Shown here one piece after another: positions 1-7,833 of a DNA stretch of 11,572 nt (position 1 is the stretch's first letter; each line of letters begins with the position of its first letter). The notes below the pieces were generated by a model. It was not told the DNA's origin, made no database searches, and saw only the letters and a program-made list of their open reading frames with translations. The stretch is taken from the NCBI GenBank assembly GCA_003024985.2, contig PXIH01S0002816.1. One strand, 5' to 3'. The position numbers were made by a program, and so were the translations under genes. Source of the DNA: Euperipatoides rowelli. Lineage: Eukaryota > Onychophora > Udeonychophora > Euonychophora > Peripatopsidae.

Positions 1-199
1 TATTAAAATCATTTAGGTTACAATAGACCCATTATTTAAGATGTATGACCATATCACTTGCAAATTAATAATAGTATAGTATTTTAGATCATGACAGTAG
101 GCTATTGTATCTTGAACTCGAGAACATAAATTCACTTCTTATCTTCAATATAAAGTCATCCATTATGACAATAAAAGAAAACTTACCCTTATATTGAAC
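1..199. other. AT-rich sequence beyond the LINE relic
   Basis: AT-rich DNA with no coding signal. It may hold the 3' untranslated part of the retrotransposon, but no clear poly(T) run marking its tail on this strand was seen. Confidence 0.4.
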
Positions 200-245
200 A
201 AAAACTAAACAAATGTTTTATCAAATTTGGAATAACCAGAATTTT

Positions 246-437
246 TTATTGAACTTTGACCCATTCTCTAAAATACTGAAAGTATGAGCAATAAAAAAAT
301 GAATGAAATAAAATATGATCAACAGAATCTGGTTGTTTAGAAAACACACATAATTCAGAAAAATTATATTTAAATTTCAAATCTAAAAATAGAGATGTAC
401 TGTCAGTAGGCAATACTTCTAAATACAGCTTTGTCAA
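246..437 (-). pseudogene. LINE ORF2 C-terminal zinc-finger-like tail
   Basis: This open stretch of 63 codons contains LCVFSKQPDSVDHILFHSFF followed by an aromatic-rich YFQYFREW. It matches the C-x2-C-x(7-8)-H-x(4)-C pattern with trailing FW that closes many L1/Tx1-type ORF2 proteins (zf-RVT-like). Two of the expected cysteines are serine here, so a metal site would not form. It lies at the correct, 3'-terminal end of the retrotransposon relic and in the same orientation as the reverse transcriptase blocks. The opening methionine is incidental and the frame is part of the longer decayed ORF2. Confidence 0.6.
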
Positions 438-949
438 GAAATTAAAAATTGATGGTTTAGTATACTTCCATATCTGAAACTTTGAATTTTTGACATATAA
501 TGATAATTTCTATTATAGTTAACCTCCCATGACAACATCTCAAAAATCTTAGACAATAATTTATTTGCAATAAATATTATAGGAGTCAATCACATCAAAA
601 TATGTATTGAGGGCCATATAGAAGTTTTTAACCAATAGATTAAGAATAGCCTTCACTTGATTATTGTTCGGTGATCCATTTATTTGGTGGCCTTGTGTCA
701 GTTAGTGGAATGTTAAGTTGCCACTGTCACTGTATCTAAATTTAAGAAGGAGGTAGCTACAATATATTAAACAAGCTCACTATAATTTTATAATACAAGT
801 TAATCCAACCCATTTCACACTTATTTACAGAAAATTGTGCAATTCTATTTGAAATGGGTGTTTGACTTTTCCAAATAAACTGATTTGTCAATGTTGTGAA
901 GATAAAAATTAAATTTTGGAAGGACATTGAGAAATAATTGATCAGAAAT

Positions 950-1870
950 AATCTTATTTGCTATTCTACTAATAAAAGGTGCACAAATTCCTAAGAATTT
1001 TATTGGTGGATTTTTCCCCATCCCATATAGATCAAAAACTCTTCCATCAATCGGATCATAAATAATTATTTGTTTCTCTATTTAAAGTTGTACCAATATC
1101 ACCTCCAACTTTATTCAATAAGTTGAACAACCTTTGCTAGTAGCCTACCAATTGATTTTTTTACTATCACTACAAATCATCAATATGTCAATATATGCAA
1201 GTATATCAACAGTTACTTCAAGTGCACCATTGAGAGAAATAAATTGTGTAAACGAGGAATCAATGTAAAAGCAGAAATAATTGTAGGCAACATTAAACCT
1301 TGACATAACCTAGAGTTCATTTGAATCAATCTAAACCAATATTTCTCTATTTTACGTGTGAGGATCTTGTTTATTACATGATTTTTAAGGTCATATGATA
1401 TACTTTATTGACTATAAAGATCTTAGTAATCAGATATTTCTGGGAAACGTAATCAAAAGCTGACTTAAAATCACAGAAAAGAAAAAGACAATCTCTAAAC
1501 ATTCTTAGTTTGCATTTAATAATTGAAAGAGAAATTAAAAATAAAGAATTTGCTGAATAAATTGAAGACTCAAGTACTCCATACTTTACTTTACAGAGAG
1601 AAGATATCATCTTTCCTTGATTCTAAAATAAGTATTTGGAAAATATCTTACCGTCAACATGTCTCATCTATTGGTTATTGTTGCTTTGACTGTGCATTCA
1701 TTCTCAATTATAGAATTAATTAATTGACTATATAGAACACAACGAAAATATAATATTAAAGTGCATCCAAATTTCTTGACATACATCTTCAAAATAGAAC
1801 AACTGACCTCTAAGACTTATTGCACTAATGTCAGATGGAGATTGTTTAGCAAGCAGACCAATTCTTGCAA
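950..1870 (-). pseudogene. LINE reverse transcriptase domain, broken
   Basis: Motif A is read as FLFCDFKSAFDYVSQKYL at about 1439-1481, the standard LINE form of F.DF.KAFD.V. It lies in an open frame that spans 1374-1610. Motif B appears at 1285-1311 as RLCQGLMLP followed by TIISAF, equivalent to LRQGD.LSP.LF. One frame shift later, LNGALEVTVDILAYIDI leads into motif C at 1184-1195. The catalytic pair there should read Y-x-D-D, but the second aspartate is isoleucine (YIDI). An LFNLLNKVGGDIG helix and a PPIKFLGI thumb motif follow. The order and approximate spacing support a real domain, and the missing aspartate, the shifts and the stops show it is inactive. The downstream FIWKSQTPISNRIAQF block at about 765-880 belongs to the region after the RT in Tx1/L1-type elements. 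The start of the domain, around 1870, is a guess because the fingers region is poorly preserved. Confidence 0.85.
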
Positions 1871-2189
1871 GCTTTTGATCTTCCTTTACCATATTTACAG
1901 ATCATTTAGAAAAAGAAAGAAAACTTACAGTTTATCTTTGTCAGCATTAAGCTTTTAACAACTTCCTCTTGGTCTCTACAATTTCCCTTAAAGCCTTTTC
2001 AGTCAAGCTCAGCCAGACATAGTCAACAATCCATAAAGACAGCGATTTCTTTGTTCCTCTTTGTAACATAATAATTACATTAAAAAATATTCATGAAGGG
2101 ATTCCTTTAATTTATTGACCATTGAAAAAAAAATAGATTGTGCAATTTATAATTAACTGATATGACTTTGAATAAATGGAGTAATCTAC

Positions 2190-2911
2190 AAAACTAAATT
2201 TATAATATGAAGCTATTTGAGAATACACTTTTTGTTTTGAAATATTCTGTAAAATCCTACCAGAGAGGATTCATTTTTACATTAAATCCAAAGATGAGTA
2301 TTCTATAATAGAGAATTCCAATGTCACTAAACTCTTCCTAAAGCCAAAGTGATATTATGTAGCAAAAACTTAGTCTATTTGGACAGTTTGTTCACAAAGG
2401 TTTTTTTTTCTTTTTTCTATTTACCACTGCAACATCAATAACATTTCTGTTAACAAGAAAAGCTTGAAACGGTCTAACATTAACAATATTATGATAGTTG
2501 AAGTCACCTTCAGTTATTAATGGAACATTAAAAAGAGTATTTTTATTATCATATCTAGGATTAAACCACAATTTACCACAAGAAGATTATGTCCATAAAA
2601 ATTCACTAGTAGAATTGACACACGAGTTAATATCAAAGCTAAAATAAGCTGCTCTGTTACACATAATGGTATGATATTTATTATATTACCATTATTCCTG
2701 ATTGTGATTATGACTCCACCCTGACCAACCAGTGAAGACCCAATTATGGGATGATAAAATTTATTCAAATGTTTAAGTTGTTTATTATCTGACTTGGTTT
2801 TTGCTGAGTCTATTGAATACAAGCTATGTCGATATGAGAATGATTCAAATATCTATGCAGATTGCTGACCTTAAAATGATTGTTTAATCCCTTAATATTG
2901 ATTAACACCAT
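2190..2911 (-). pseudogene. LINE apurinic-like endonuclease domain, broken
   Basis: The frame opens with ATG at 2909-2911, three codons after a stop, and begins MVLINIKGLNN, the usual start of a LINE EEP endonuclease. It runs through HIDIACIQ and then hits TAG at 2810-2812, exactly where the catalytic glutamate of the QETH motif belongs (here Q-stop-T-Q). A second frame (2517-2822) continues with SSLVGQGGVIITIRNNG and ILLVNFYGHN, matching the central strands of the fold. The GDFN motif, which carries catalytic Asp and Asn, is intact at 2497-2508 in a third stretch, followed by an LVNRNVIDVA block. The spacing from the QETH glutamate to GDFN is about 101 residues, matching human L1 (Glu43 to Asp145). 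A later IDxVFAT...LEFSIIEYSS segment fits the end of the domain, but the SDH box is not recognisable. In intact elements the domain nicks target DNA to prime reverse transcription. Confidence 0.8.
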
Positions 2912-3640
2912 TAATATTTACTTGTTGAAAACAATTTGTTCAACAATAGACTAGATCAGAGTTTCCTAGAGTGTGGAATTACAGATCTGTGACAACTTAA
3001 GCATGAACAAATAAATTTTTACTTAAAAACTTTACTATTTGTTGTTATTTTATTAACAAAATATGTTTTCATAAACTTTAATGTTAACATTTTTAGTTAA
3101 CAATTTAAATATGCATGAATTTTAACATAAACACTTTAATATTTGTTATTTTAAAAAAATATGTTAGGGTACATTTTAATTTCATTAAATAGAAGACTAC
3201 ATTTTTTTTTATCATAAATATTGTCAAATAACAAATATTGCAGCTCAACACATCATCTAATGGCAAAACCTTAATCTTACTATAAAAATACAACTTTCCC
3301 AATTTGTTAACACACCAAAAACCTCACAAACATTATTGGTTAACTACGCATTCATAGTATTTGATTATTGTATTTCCCTAACACAAACTGATTGTAAACT
3401 GAAATATTGGAATGGAGAGCTTTTTTAATTAAAAAAATATGTAGACCATACATAAATCTGGATTTTGAGCAAGATTTAAGAACAAAGTTATCGCCCCCCC
3501 CCATGATTTGAAATTACTGTGTGATGGGAAACAGCATCACCCTACTCATTAAAAAGCAAAGCATAATTATTACTATTTAACTAGCCTATATGTTTAATAA
3601 ACGAATTTAATAACTAAATAAGTAATAATTTTCATCTTTT
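2912..3640. other. AT-rich non-coding stretch with small inverted repeats
   Basis: No gene is seen. It contains a 13-bp inverted repeat, aatatttgttatt at 3138-3150 and its reverse complement at 3227-3239. An imperfect direct repeat of the same motif lies near 3030-3066, and there is a run of nine C at about 3494-3502. The part next to 2911 may be the intergenic or 5' region of the LINE. Confidence 0.4.
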
Positions 3641-3641
3641 A

Positions 3642-3832
3642 GGTCTTGGTTCCATGGTTGAGCAAATTCGCTTCCATTTGATGAACCGAAGGCATATGCT
3701 AAGGTGTATAAATTCAGCCTCGGCTTGGGCAGTTATGGAACGGTTTTTTCCCTAGTTGTAACAGCTCGCTTTGGGTTTTTCCAAGTACGCTGCCCTTGTT
3801 AACATCTTAGGAACCTGTTTCTGATGTATTAT
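3642..3832 (+). other. GC-balanced island with exon-like open frame, unidentified
   Basis: Within AT-rich surroundings this stretch is noticeably richer in G and C. After a pyrimidine-rich tttcatcttttag at its left edge, a plus-strand frame reads LGSMVEQIRFHLMNRRHMLR and continues through INSASAWAVMERFFP to TAG near 3753. The same frame reopens after a second stop as QLALGFSKYAALVNILGTCF until TGA near 3822. I do not recognise either peptide. It could be a decayed terminal coding exon, a processed pseudogene fragment or part of a repeat whose composition keeps frames open by chance. The minus strand is also largely open here, which weakens the coding case. No downstream exon or upstream partner can be linked to it. 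Confidence 0.2.
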
Positions 3833-4059
3833 TAAAATTTTCTGGTGTATTTAATTTGATTAACCTAAAAAAAAATACACCTCTTCTCCCGTTGGAAAGG
3901 AGATTTATTTTTAATAATAATAATAATAAAAAAAATTAATCTTTTAGTTTATAAATCCAAAATCTAACTAAAAAATAAAACCAAGGTATTACTTTGAACA
4001 GATAAAATATTAAACTGAAATGTTCAATAGCAAATTAAATGATTGCTTTATTGCTAGTT
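3833..4059. other. AT-rich stretch with short (AAT)n
   Basis: Non-coding, with a short run of AAT trinucleotides at about 3913-3932 followed by an A-run. A possible small stem (tctcc/ggaga) lies just before it. Confidence 0.4.
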
Positions 4060-4127
4060 CATGTGATGTGTGACACCTTTATTTAAAAAGAAAACATAAA
4101 TATGTTTTCTTTAGTAGACATCACATG
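4060..4127. repeat. Nested inverted repeat / hairpin
   Basis: Two nested pairs of arms are present. The outer arms catgtgatgt (4060-4069) and acatcacatg (4118-4127) are perfect 10-bp complements. The inner arms aaagaaaacata (4087-4098) and tatgttttcttt (4101-4112) are perfect 12-bp complements with a 2-base loop. Transcribed RNA or single-stranded DNA could fold into a long hairpin with one asymmetric internal loop. It adjoins the tRNA-like segment and may be part of the same repeat. Confidence 0.7.
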
Positions 4128-4139
4128 ACATCCAAATCC

Positions 4140-4205
4140 TAAGTGGAAAATCGAATGCACAATGTCTCAGTTAGCAGTCTGCCTGCTAGCCAACTGCACC
4201 ACCAG
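4140..4205 (-). mobile_element. tRNA-like SINE head with A and B boxes, degenerate
   Basis: On the minus strand TGGTGCAGTTGG (4190-4201) fits the RNA polymerase III A box TRGYNNARNNGG exactly. About 35 bases downstream, gcattcgattttcca (4144-4158) resembles the B box GGTTCGANTCC. Between them is actgctaac, like the anticodon loop of tRNA-Ser(GCT), but the flanking bases do not pair as an anticodon stem. It is therefore not a functional tRNA. A and B boxes at tRNA spacing in a repeat-rich region suggest a tRNA-derived SINE relic; the body would run toward lower coordinates, through the hairpin at 4060-4127. Other copies would be needed to define the element. Confidence 0.45.
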
Positions 4206-4399
4206 ACATGTTAGGCACTCTTTTAATAAATTAAAACGTTTGGGCTAGGTATTATATTTATTTCCAAGGTTTAGACATTAGTTTGCCTATACAGAACAAG
4301 ATATATCACTGCATATTTGATAAAATATTACAGTTTACAATCATACAAAGATGCAAAGCAAAATTACACATAAGTAACAAAACACCCAACAAAACAAGC

Positions 4400-4515
4400 T
4401 TTAATCATTACACATGTCACCTTCGGTCTCATTGGGTTTCATTGTGCTTCAAAACCCAACCATCAACCCCCCGACACTTCCCCCACACCTCCATCATCCC
4501 AACATATCCCTAAAA
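4400..4515 (-). other. C-rich plus strand; G-run tract on minus strand
   Basis: Five runs of three or more G occur on the minus strand between about 4456 and 4510, with loops of about 7, 13, 7 and 9 bases. This could form a loose G-quadruplex. The region also explains a few spurious plus-strand frames rich in Pro, His and Thr. Confidence 0.35.
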
Positions 4516-4757
4516 ACACTACTGCATACTATCCTGATTATCTCTCAAGCATTATTCCAATCTTTTTTCAAATACTGCACTACTTGTATCAAAGAACATC
4601 TTTAGGAGATTGTTCCAGATTTTTATTTCCTATAAAATATTTGACACCAAAAAAAAAAAGCTTATCAAAACTTTGGGATTCATGGATAGCTGGGCCTTGG
4701 GAGAAAGATTTTACCAACACTGGTCCTCACTTCAAAAAGTTTGGGAAATGCTGGACT
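4500..4757 (-). mobile_element. hAT-like DNA transposon terminus
   Basis: Read on the minus strand from about 4757, the sequence CAGCATTTCCCAAACTTTTT is followed by gaagtgaggacca and later ccaaggcccagc. This matches the terminal inverted repeat style of hAT elements (CAGTGTTTCCCAAAC..., then GGCCCA). A partner terminus reading CAG..TTTCCCAAAC on the plus strand was not found at lower coordinates, so the element is truncated or too decayed. No 8-bp target duplication could be assigned, and the inner boundary given is approximate. Confidence 0.45.
4552..4620 (-). pseudogene. Possible LINE ORF2 C-terminal tail
   Basis: A short minus-strand frame reads IWNNLLKMFFDTSSAVFEKR and ends at TAA (4552-4554). 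It resembles the xWNxLPxxVVxAxSxxxFKxRL tail found at the end of many CR1/Jockey/RTE-type ORF2 proteins. Only 22 codons are visible, and the expected Pro after NL is absent. If real, it is a second LINE family distinct from the one at 200-2911. Confidence 0.3.
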
Positions 4758-4759
4758 AG

Positions 4760-5050
4760 ATTAAGTTTTATATGTTTTGACTCAAGTACTTCACCATTAA
4801 TTTTCATCAGCTCACCACATTCATAATAACTAAACTCCTCACATTGCTTACTAATCAGATAGGACAGACATAGAATGTCATATTTTCCCTATTGTCATAA
4901 ACATGTCTTGCAATTCTATATGATACTGGTCATTATGTGTTAAACATTGATCTTCCAATGAGACACTGTTATAACCAGTTATTAGAAGATTTTTTGTTAC
5001 TTATAATTCGTTTATTCATTAAATCTTGGTTTAATTGAACTTTTGCTACA
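4760..5050. other. AT-rich stretch between hAT-like end and ORF1 relic
   Basis: No independent gene seen. It could contain the decayed C-terminal part of the LINE ORF1 read on the minus strand, but no motif confirms this. Confidence 0.3.
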
Positions 5051-5770
5051 TATGTCACTTCACATTTATGTCATAGGGTTGATAAGTGTGGCAATTCACA
5101 CAAAGCTTATATTTACAGTGTCGGACAAAATGACTTTCTTTCTTGCACTTAAAACATATTGGTCACTTTCCTTTTATTTTTAAAAGAATATTTATATTAT
5201 TTTTGAGATATGAAGTATATCATCATTGAGTTATAAATTAGTGATGTTTCTAGAAATGAACCATTAGGTAATTCTATTTTATTTAGATTACTGTTCTCTA
5301 CACTTCTGTATTCCTTTAAAAATTCAAGAATTTCTTCTTGAACTTGATTGACAGACATATTGCCAATTGTAACCTCTAAAATATTGTATGAATAAAGTGT
5401 TATTTTCCCCAATAATATTGCAAACCTGCATAAACTTTTGTAAGCCTTGTTTAGTTTTAAATTTTATAAACCCAAACTTAGAGTTTGGAAGCTGATAAAT
5501 TGAGAAAGAAAGTTAATTAAATCAATTTGAATACAAACGTTAATTGCGACCCCTTTTTTAATGAACCATTCTTGTAAGCAATGGGTTCTCAACAATCGCA
5601 TCTATGAGAGCTTTTTCCAAAAATAAATTATTTCGAATTTTTCACTTTAAGTGAGTCATATTCAGACATAAACCAGAATCCTCATATATAACTTTGAAGG
5701 CATTATTATTTCCATTTTTGGCTTTAAGTTCAATTCACTTAATCTAATCTGGTTTAACTCCATATCAAAC
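5050..5770 (-). pseudogene. LINE ORF1 (gag-like) relic with CCHC zinc knuckle
   Basis: On the minus strand at about 5060-5163, CFKCKKESHFVRHC is a perfect C-x2-C-x4-H-x4-C zinc knuckle. It is followed at once by CVNCHTYQPYDINV, a second knuckle in which His is Pro and the last Cys is Val. Upstream, an open frame at 5197-5412 reads MGKITLYSYNILEVTIGNMS...VQEEILEFLKEYRSVEN, with a strand-helix pattern like the RRM-like fold that precedes CCHC motifs in LINE ORF1 proteins. Further upstream (5530-5770) is a less certain segment including FKVIYEDSGLCLNMTHLK and LFLEKALIDAIVENPLLTR, interrupted by stops. Such proteins bind the element's RNA to form a ribonucleoprotein. Stops and shifts show it is dead. 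Its orientation matches the ORF2 relic at 200-2911, so both may come from one element. Cellular CCHC proteins are less likely in this setting. Confidence 0.6.
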
Positions 5771-5871
5771 ACTAAAAAAAAATATAGACTAGTGCTACAA
5801 TGCTACATATTCTAATCAGCTGATTATGCTAATTGCATACATAAAGTTTCCTTCACACTACCCAAAAGCAG

Positions 5872-5885
5872 ACTGCGAGTATATT
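5872..5885. repeat. Target-site duplication, left copy
   Basis: actgcgagtatatt, identical to the copy at 6204-6217. The bases just outside differ, so the duplication is exactly 14 bp. Confidence 0.75.
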
Positions 5886-6203
5886 ATTTTTTTTCTATAC
5901 CCGCCTGACCGCTAAGGCTAAGGCGAATCGTTCTCAGGTGGAAACTATTTATATTATTTACACTATTTACAGTATCTATGATTTAAATACTGACTGCCCG
6001 CTATTCTTCAACTGGTAGTTCAGTTGATATCATATCTACACGTTATGTAACTTCGTTGCATTAAGCATTACGCAAGCTGCAAGCGGTGGAACATAACTTC
6101 GAAAGATAAGAACTACTGGGTTGAAAGCACCTCGTTTCTTTCTATCTTCAAGAAAGTAAGACAGATTGAAAGCGAGGCCGGACAGCTCAAGCCGCGAACG
6201 CGA
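5886..6203 (-). mobile_element. SINE-like retroposed insertion with target-site duplication
   Basis: This 318-bp segment is bracketed by perfect 14-bp direct repeats, actgcgagtatatt, at 5872-5885 and 6204-6217. At its left edge is a T-run (attttttttctat), which is a 3' A-tail when read on the minus strand. A target duplication of this length plus an A-tail is the hallmark of LINE-mediated retroposition. The body is GC-richer than its surroundings. Near the 3' end it holds ccttagccttagcggtcagg, able to form a small stem. No clear tRNA, 7SL or 5S head was identified at the 5' end (6203 side). A plus-strand TAGTTCAGTTGA near 6016-6027 resembles a Pol III A box but has the wrong orientation for the tail. 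It could be a SINE of unknown class or a retroposed fragment of a cellular RNA. The clean duplication suggests it is the youngest insertion here. Confidence 0.65.
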
Positions 6204-6217
6204 ACTGCGAGTATATT
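6204..6217. repeat. Target-site duplication, right copy
   Basis: actgcgagtatatt, identical to 5872-5885. It also forms the outer edge of the inverted-repeat arm that starts at 6211, so the retroposon landed at the end of that arm. Confidence 0.75.
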
Positions 6218-6328
6218 TGTTTGTTTTTAAGGCACACATATTATATTTGTGTAAAATTATACACATATATGAATGTGTATTATATTACAGAACTATAATA
6301 ATTGCACTAAAGAAACAAACAAATATAC
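6211..6328. mobile_element. Inverted-repeat (MITE-like) element
   Basis: gtatatttgtttgttt at 6211-6226 is the perfect 16-bp reverse complement of 6313-6328, and weaker pairing continues inward (taaggcac against the region of gcactaaag). The 86-base interior is AT-rich and has its own small palindrome (tgtgta...tacaca). The size and structure fit a foldback or MITE element, but no target duplication could be assigned. Confidence 0.45.
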
Positions 6329-6359
6329 ACCTCTCCCACAAAAAAACCTTTCAATTATA

Positions 6360-6904
6360 AGACAACACTAGAGAGTCTGAGATAATAATCTTTTACATTA
6401 TTAAAAAATATAGGTTAATCAAACTTGCCAGATTATCACTGTCCTCTATTGATTGAACATATGCAAAGTTAATCTTTCTAGGTACAAATATGAACTTGGA
6501 TACTAATATGATGTCCACATATTTGTTCAAGATCCATATAAATAGGAGGAAAAGAGATATGACTTTCCATGCATGATGTATGTTTTTGTTTTCAGACACA
6601 GGAAGTGACATTCTGATATTTTTCGATTGTAAGTCATTTCATGACGTTCCTGGATAGGAAATGACATCATGTCCTTACAGCAGTAAGAGGGATCATCGTG
6701 ATAATAAAAAAGTTTAAAGTTAATTTTTTCAATATTAGTCATCATATTAACTGCCTTGAAAGGATTATTATAAACATAATCTATTAATATTAATTTTGAG
6801 CCCATTAATTGTGGATATTATTACACTATTCTTAAAATGTTGATTTTGGCAGTATTAGAATATAAAGATTTGTCCTTTCTCTTAAATTTACTCTTTTTAT
6901 ATTC
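6360..6904 (-). other. AT-rich stretch with an unassigned 92-codon frame
   Basis: A minus-strand frame at 6527-6805 is open for 92 codons (containing FYYHDDPSYCCKDMM), and an overlapping frame at 6393-6611 is open for 72. I recognise neither. Codon content mirrors the base composition, and no splice or start context stands out. Chance openness or a decayed repeat is the simplest reading. A gtcatttc...gaaatgac inverted pair lies near 6632-6665. Confidence 0.2.
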
Positions 6905-6977
6905 TTGATTTTTTTTCAGATCAGATCTACACATCTTTGCACATCACTTGACAATTCTCATTACTCAATGGCAGACA

Positions 6978-7060
6978 TTCACACACATACACACTTTCAC
7001 ACACATGCACACACACACATGCATGCACACACACACACACACACACATACATACACACTA
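6978..7060 (+). repeat. (CA)n microsatellite, interrupted
   Basis: CA dinucleotide repeats are broken by tttc, tgcatg and tacata interruptions. The longest pure run is about 7025-7047. The His/Thr-rich frame that crosses it is a by-product. Confidence 0.95.
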
Positions 7061-7833
7061 CGCAGAACCTTCAGTTCTCATTACTATGATTACTCTATTA
7101 GGTATAAACTACAATTATTGTTAAGTCTGAATAATGTTCATTAAAGGTTCTTTGCTGCAGTTCATAGCATATACAAACATATATTATGGTTTTAAAGGAA
7201 AATATAAATTCTAATATAAGTAATTAACAATTTATTTTAGTTTTAATTGTAATATTGTATATACTGGTTCAATAGGCTAATGTTATGTATTAAAATAACC
7301 CAATTTTTTTAAATTTAAAGAATGTAATTTTTATTGTTTTCTATGATTGCTACAAAAAACCATATCACATTCTCATCAGTACACAAAAATGGTTGATTAT
7401 ACTTTCATATGTTTAGTTGAAACGCAAATCTAACTTTATATGTAATTAGAAATAATAAAATTCAGTAAAAATGGAGAGTTTCAATAAAATATAAATAAAT
7501 ATAAATCTGTTATCAATTCCATGTTACAAACTTTGTTAAATGACAATATATTTTAAGGTTTATTAACACTTGTTAAGATTTTGTAATGAATTCTAATCAA
7601 ATGGTTTATGTTAATGTTTTATGGGATGAAAATTGTAGATAGAATTCTTTGTAGATTTTAAGAATCAATGTTAGTAACAATGGAGTAAACATTCCTTTAG
7701 ATAATAAATATATATATTTATAATAGAGGTGAATGAATAATATCAGGTTCTTGTAGAATTTTCATAATATAACCCATGGGTGTTTGGCAATACAAGTAGG
7801 CCTAATAAAGATGTCTTCTTGGATGGTAATTAG
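7061..7833. other. AT-rich spacer
   Basis: No gene seen. It contains a perfect 18-bp AT palindrome (ataaatatatatatttat) at 7704-7721 and a gtaggcctaataaag motif near 7796. Confidence 0.5.

Larger units (their letters stand above)
200..2911 (-). mobile_element. Decayed non-LTR retrotransposon (LINE) ORF2, L1/Tx1-like
   Basis: Read on the minus strand, conserved blocks of a LINE ORF2 polyprotein occur in the canonical order. An endonuclease N-terminus lies at 2911-2810, its GDFN block at 2497-2508 and an IDxVFAT-like block near 2360-2378. Reverse transcriptase motif A is at 1446-1472, motif B at 1285-1311 and motif C at 1184-1195. A KFLGI thumb motif sits near 985-1000, an FIWK..P block near 765-880, and a C-terminal Cys/His segment at 246-437. 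Intact elements of this kind copy their own RNA into DNA at a nicked chromosomal site. Frames change repeatedly and stops are frequent, so the copy is dead. The motif A position is about 487 codons from the start, shorter than in human L1 (about 600), suggesting internal deletions or a shorter family. The L1/Tx1 assignment rests on the FIWK and Cys/His tail blocks and is tentative. The exact 3' end and any poly(A) tail were not found. Confidence 0.85.

Noticed and set aside
1523-1958. Plus-strand frames over the LINE
   Set aside because: Antisense to the reverse transcriptase relic and without any domain.
4144-4201. Functional tRNA-Ser(GCT) gene
   Set aside because: A and B boxes and an anticodon-like loop are present, but the anticodon and acceptor stems do not pair.
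4283-4826. Three overlapping plus-strand frames
   Set aside because: They lie antisense to the hAT-like end and LINE-tail-like sequence or over the C-rich tract, and show no recognisable domain.
6036-6266. 76-codon minus-strand frame
   Set aside because: It crosses the retroposon boundary and the target duplication, so it cannot be an ancestral coding unit; openness follows from local GC.
6905-7144. Plus-strand His/Thr-rich frame after a strong ttttttttcag tract
   Set aside because: Most of it is the (CA)n microsatellite and there is no partner exon or donor.
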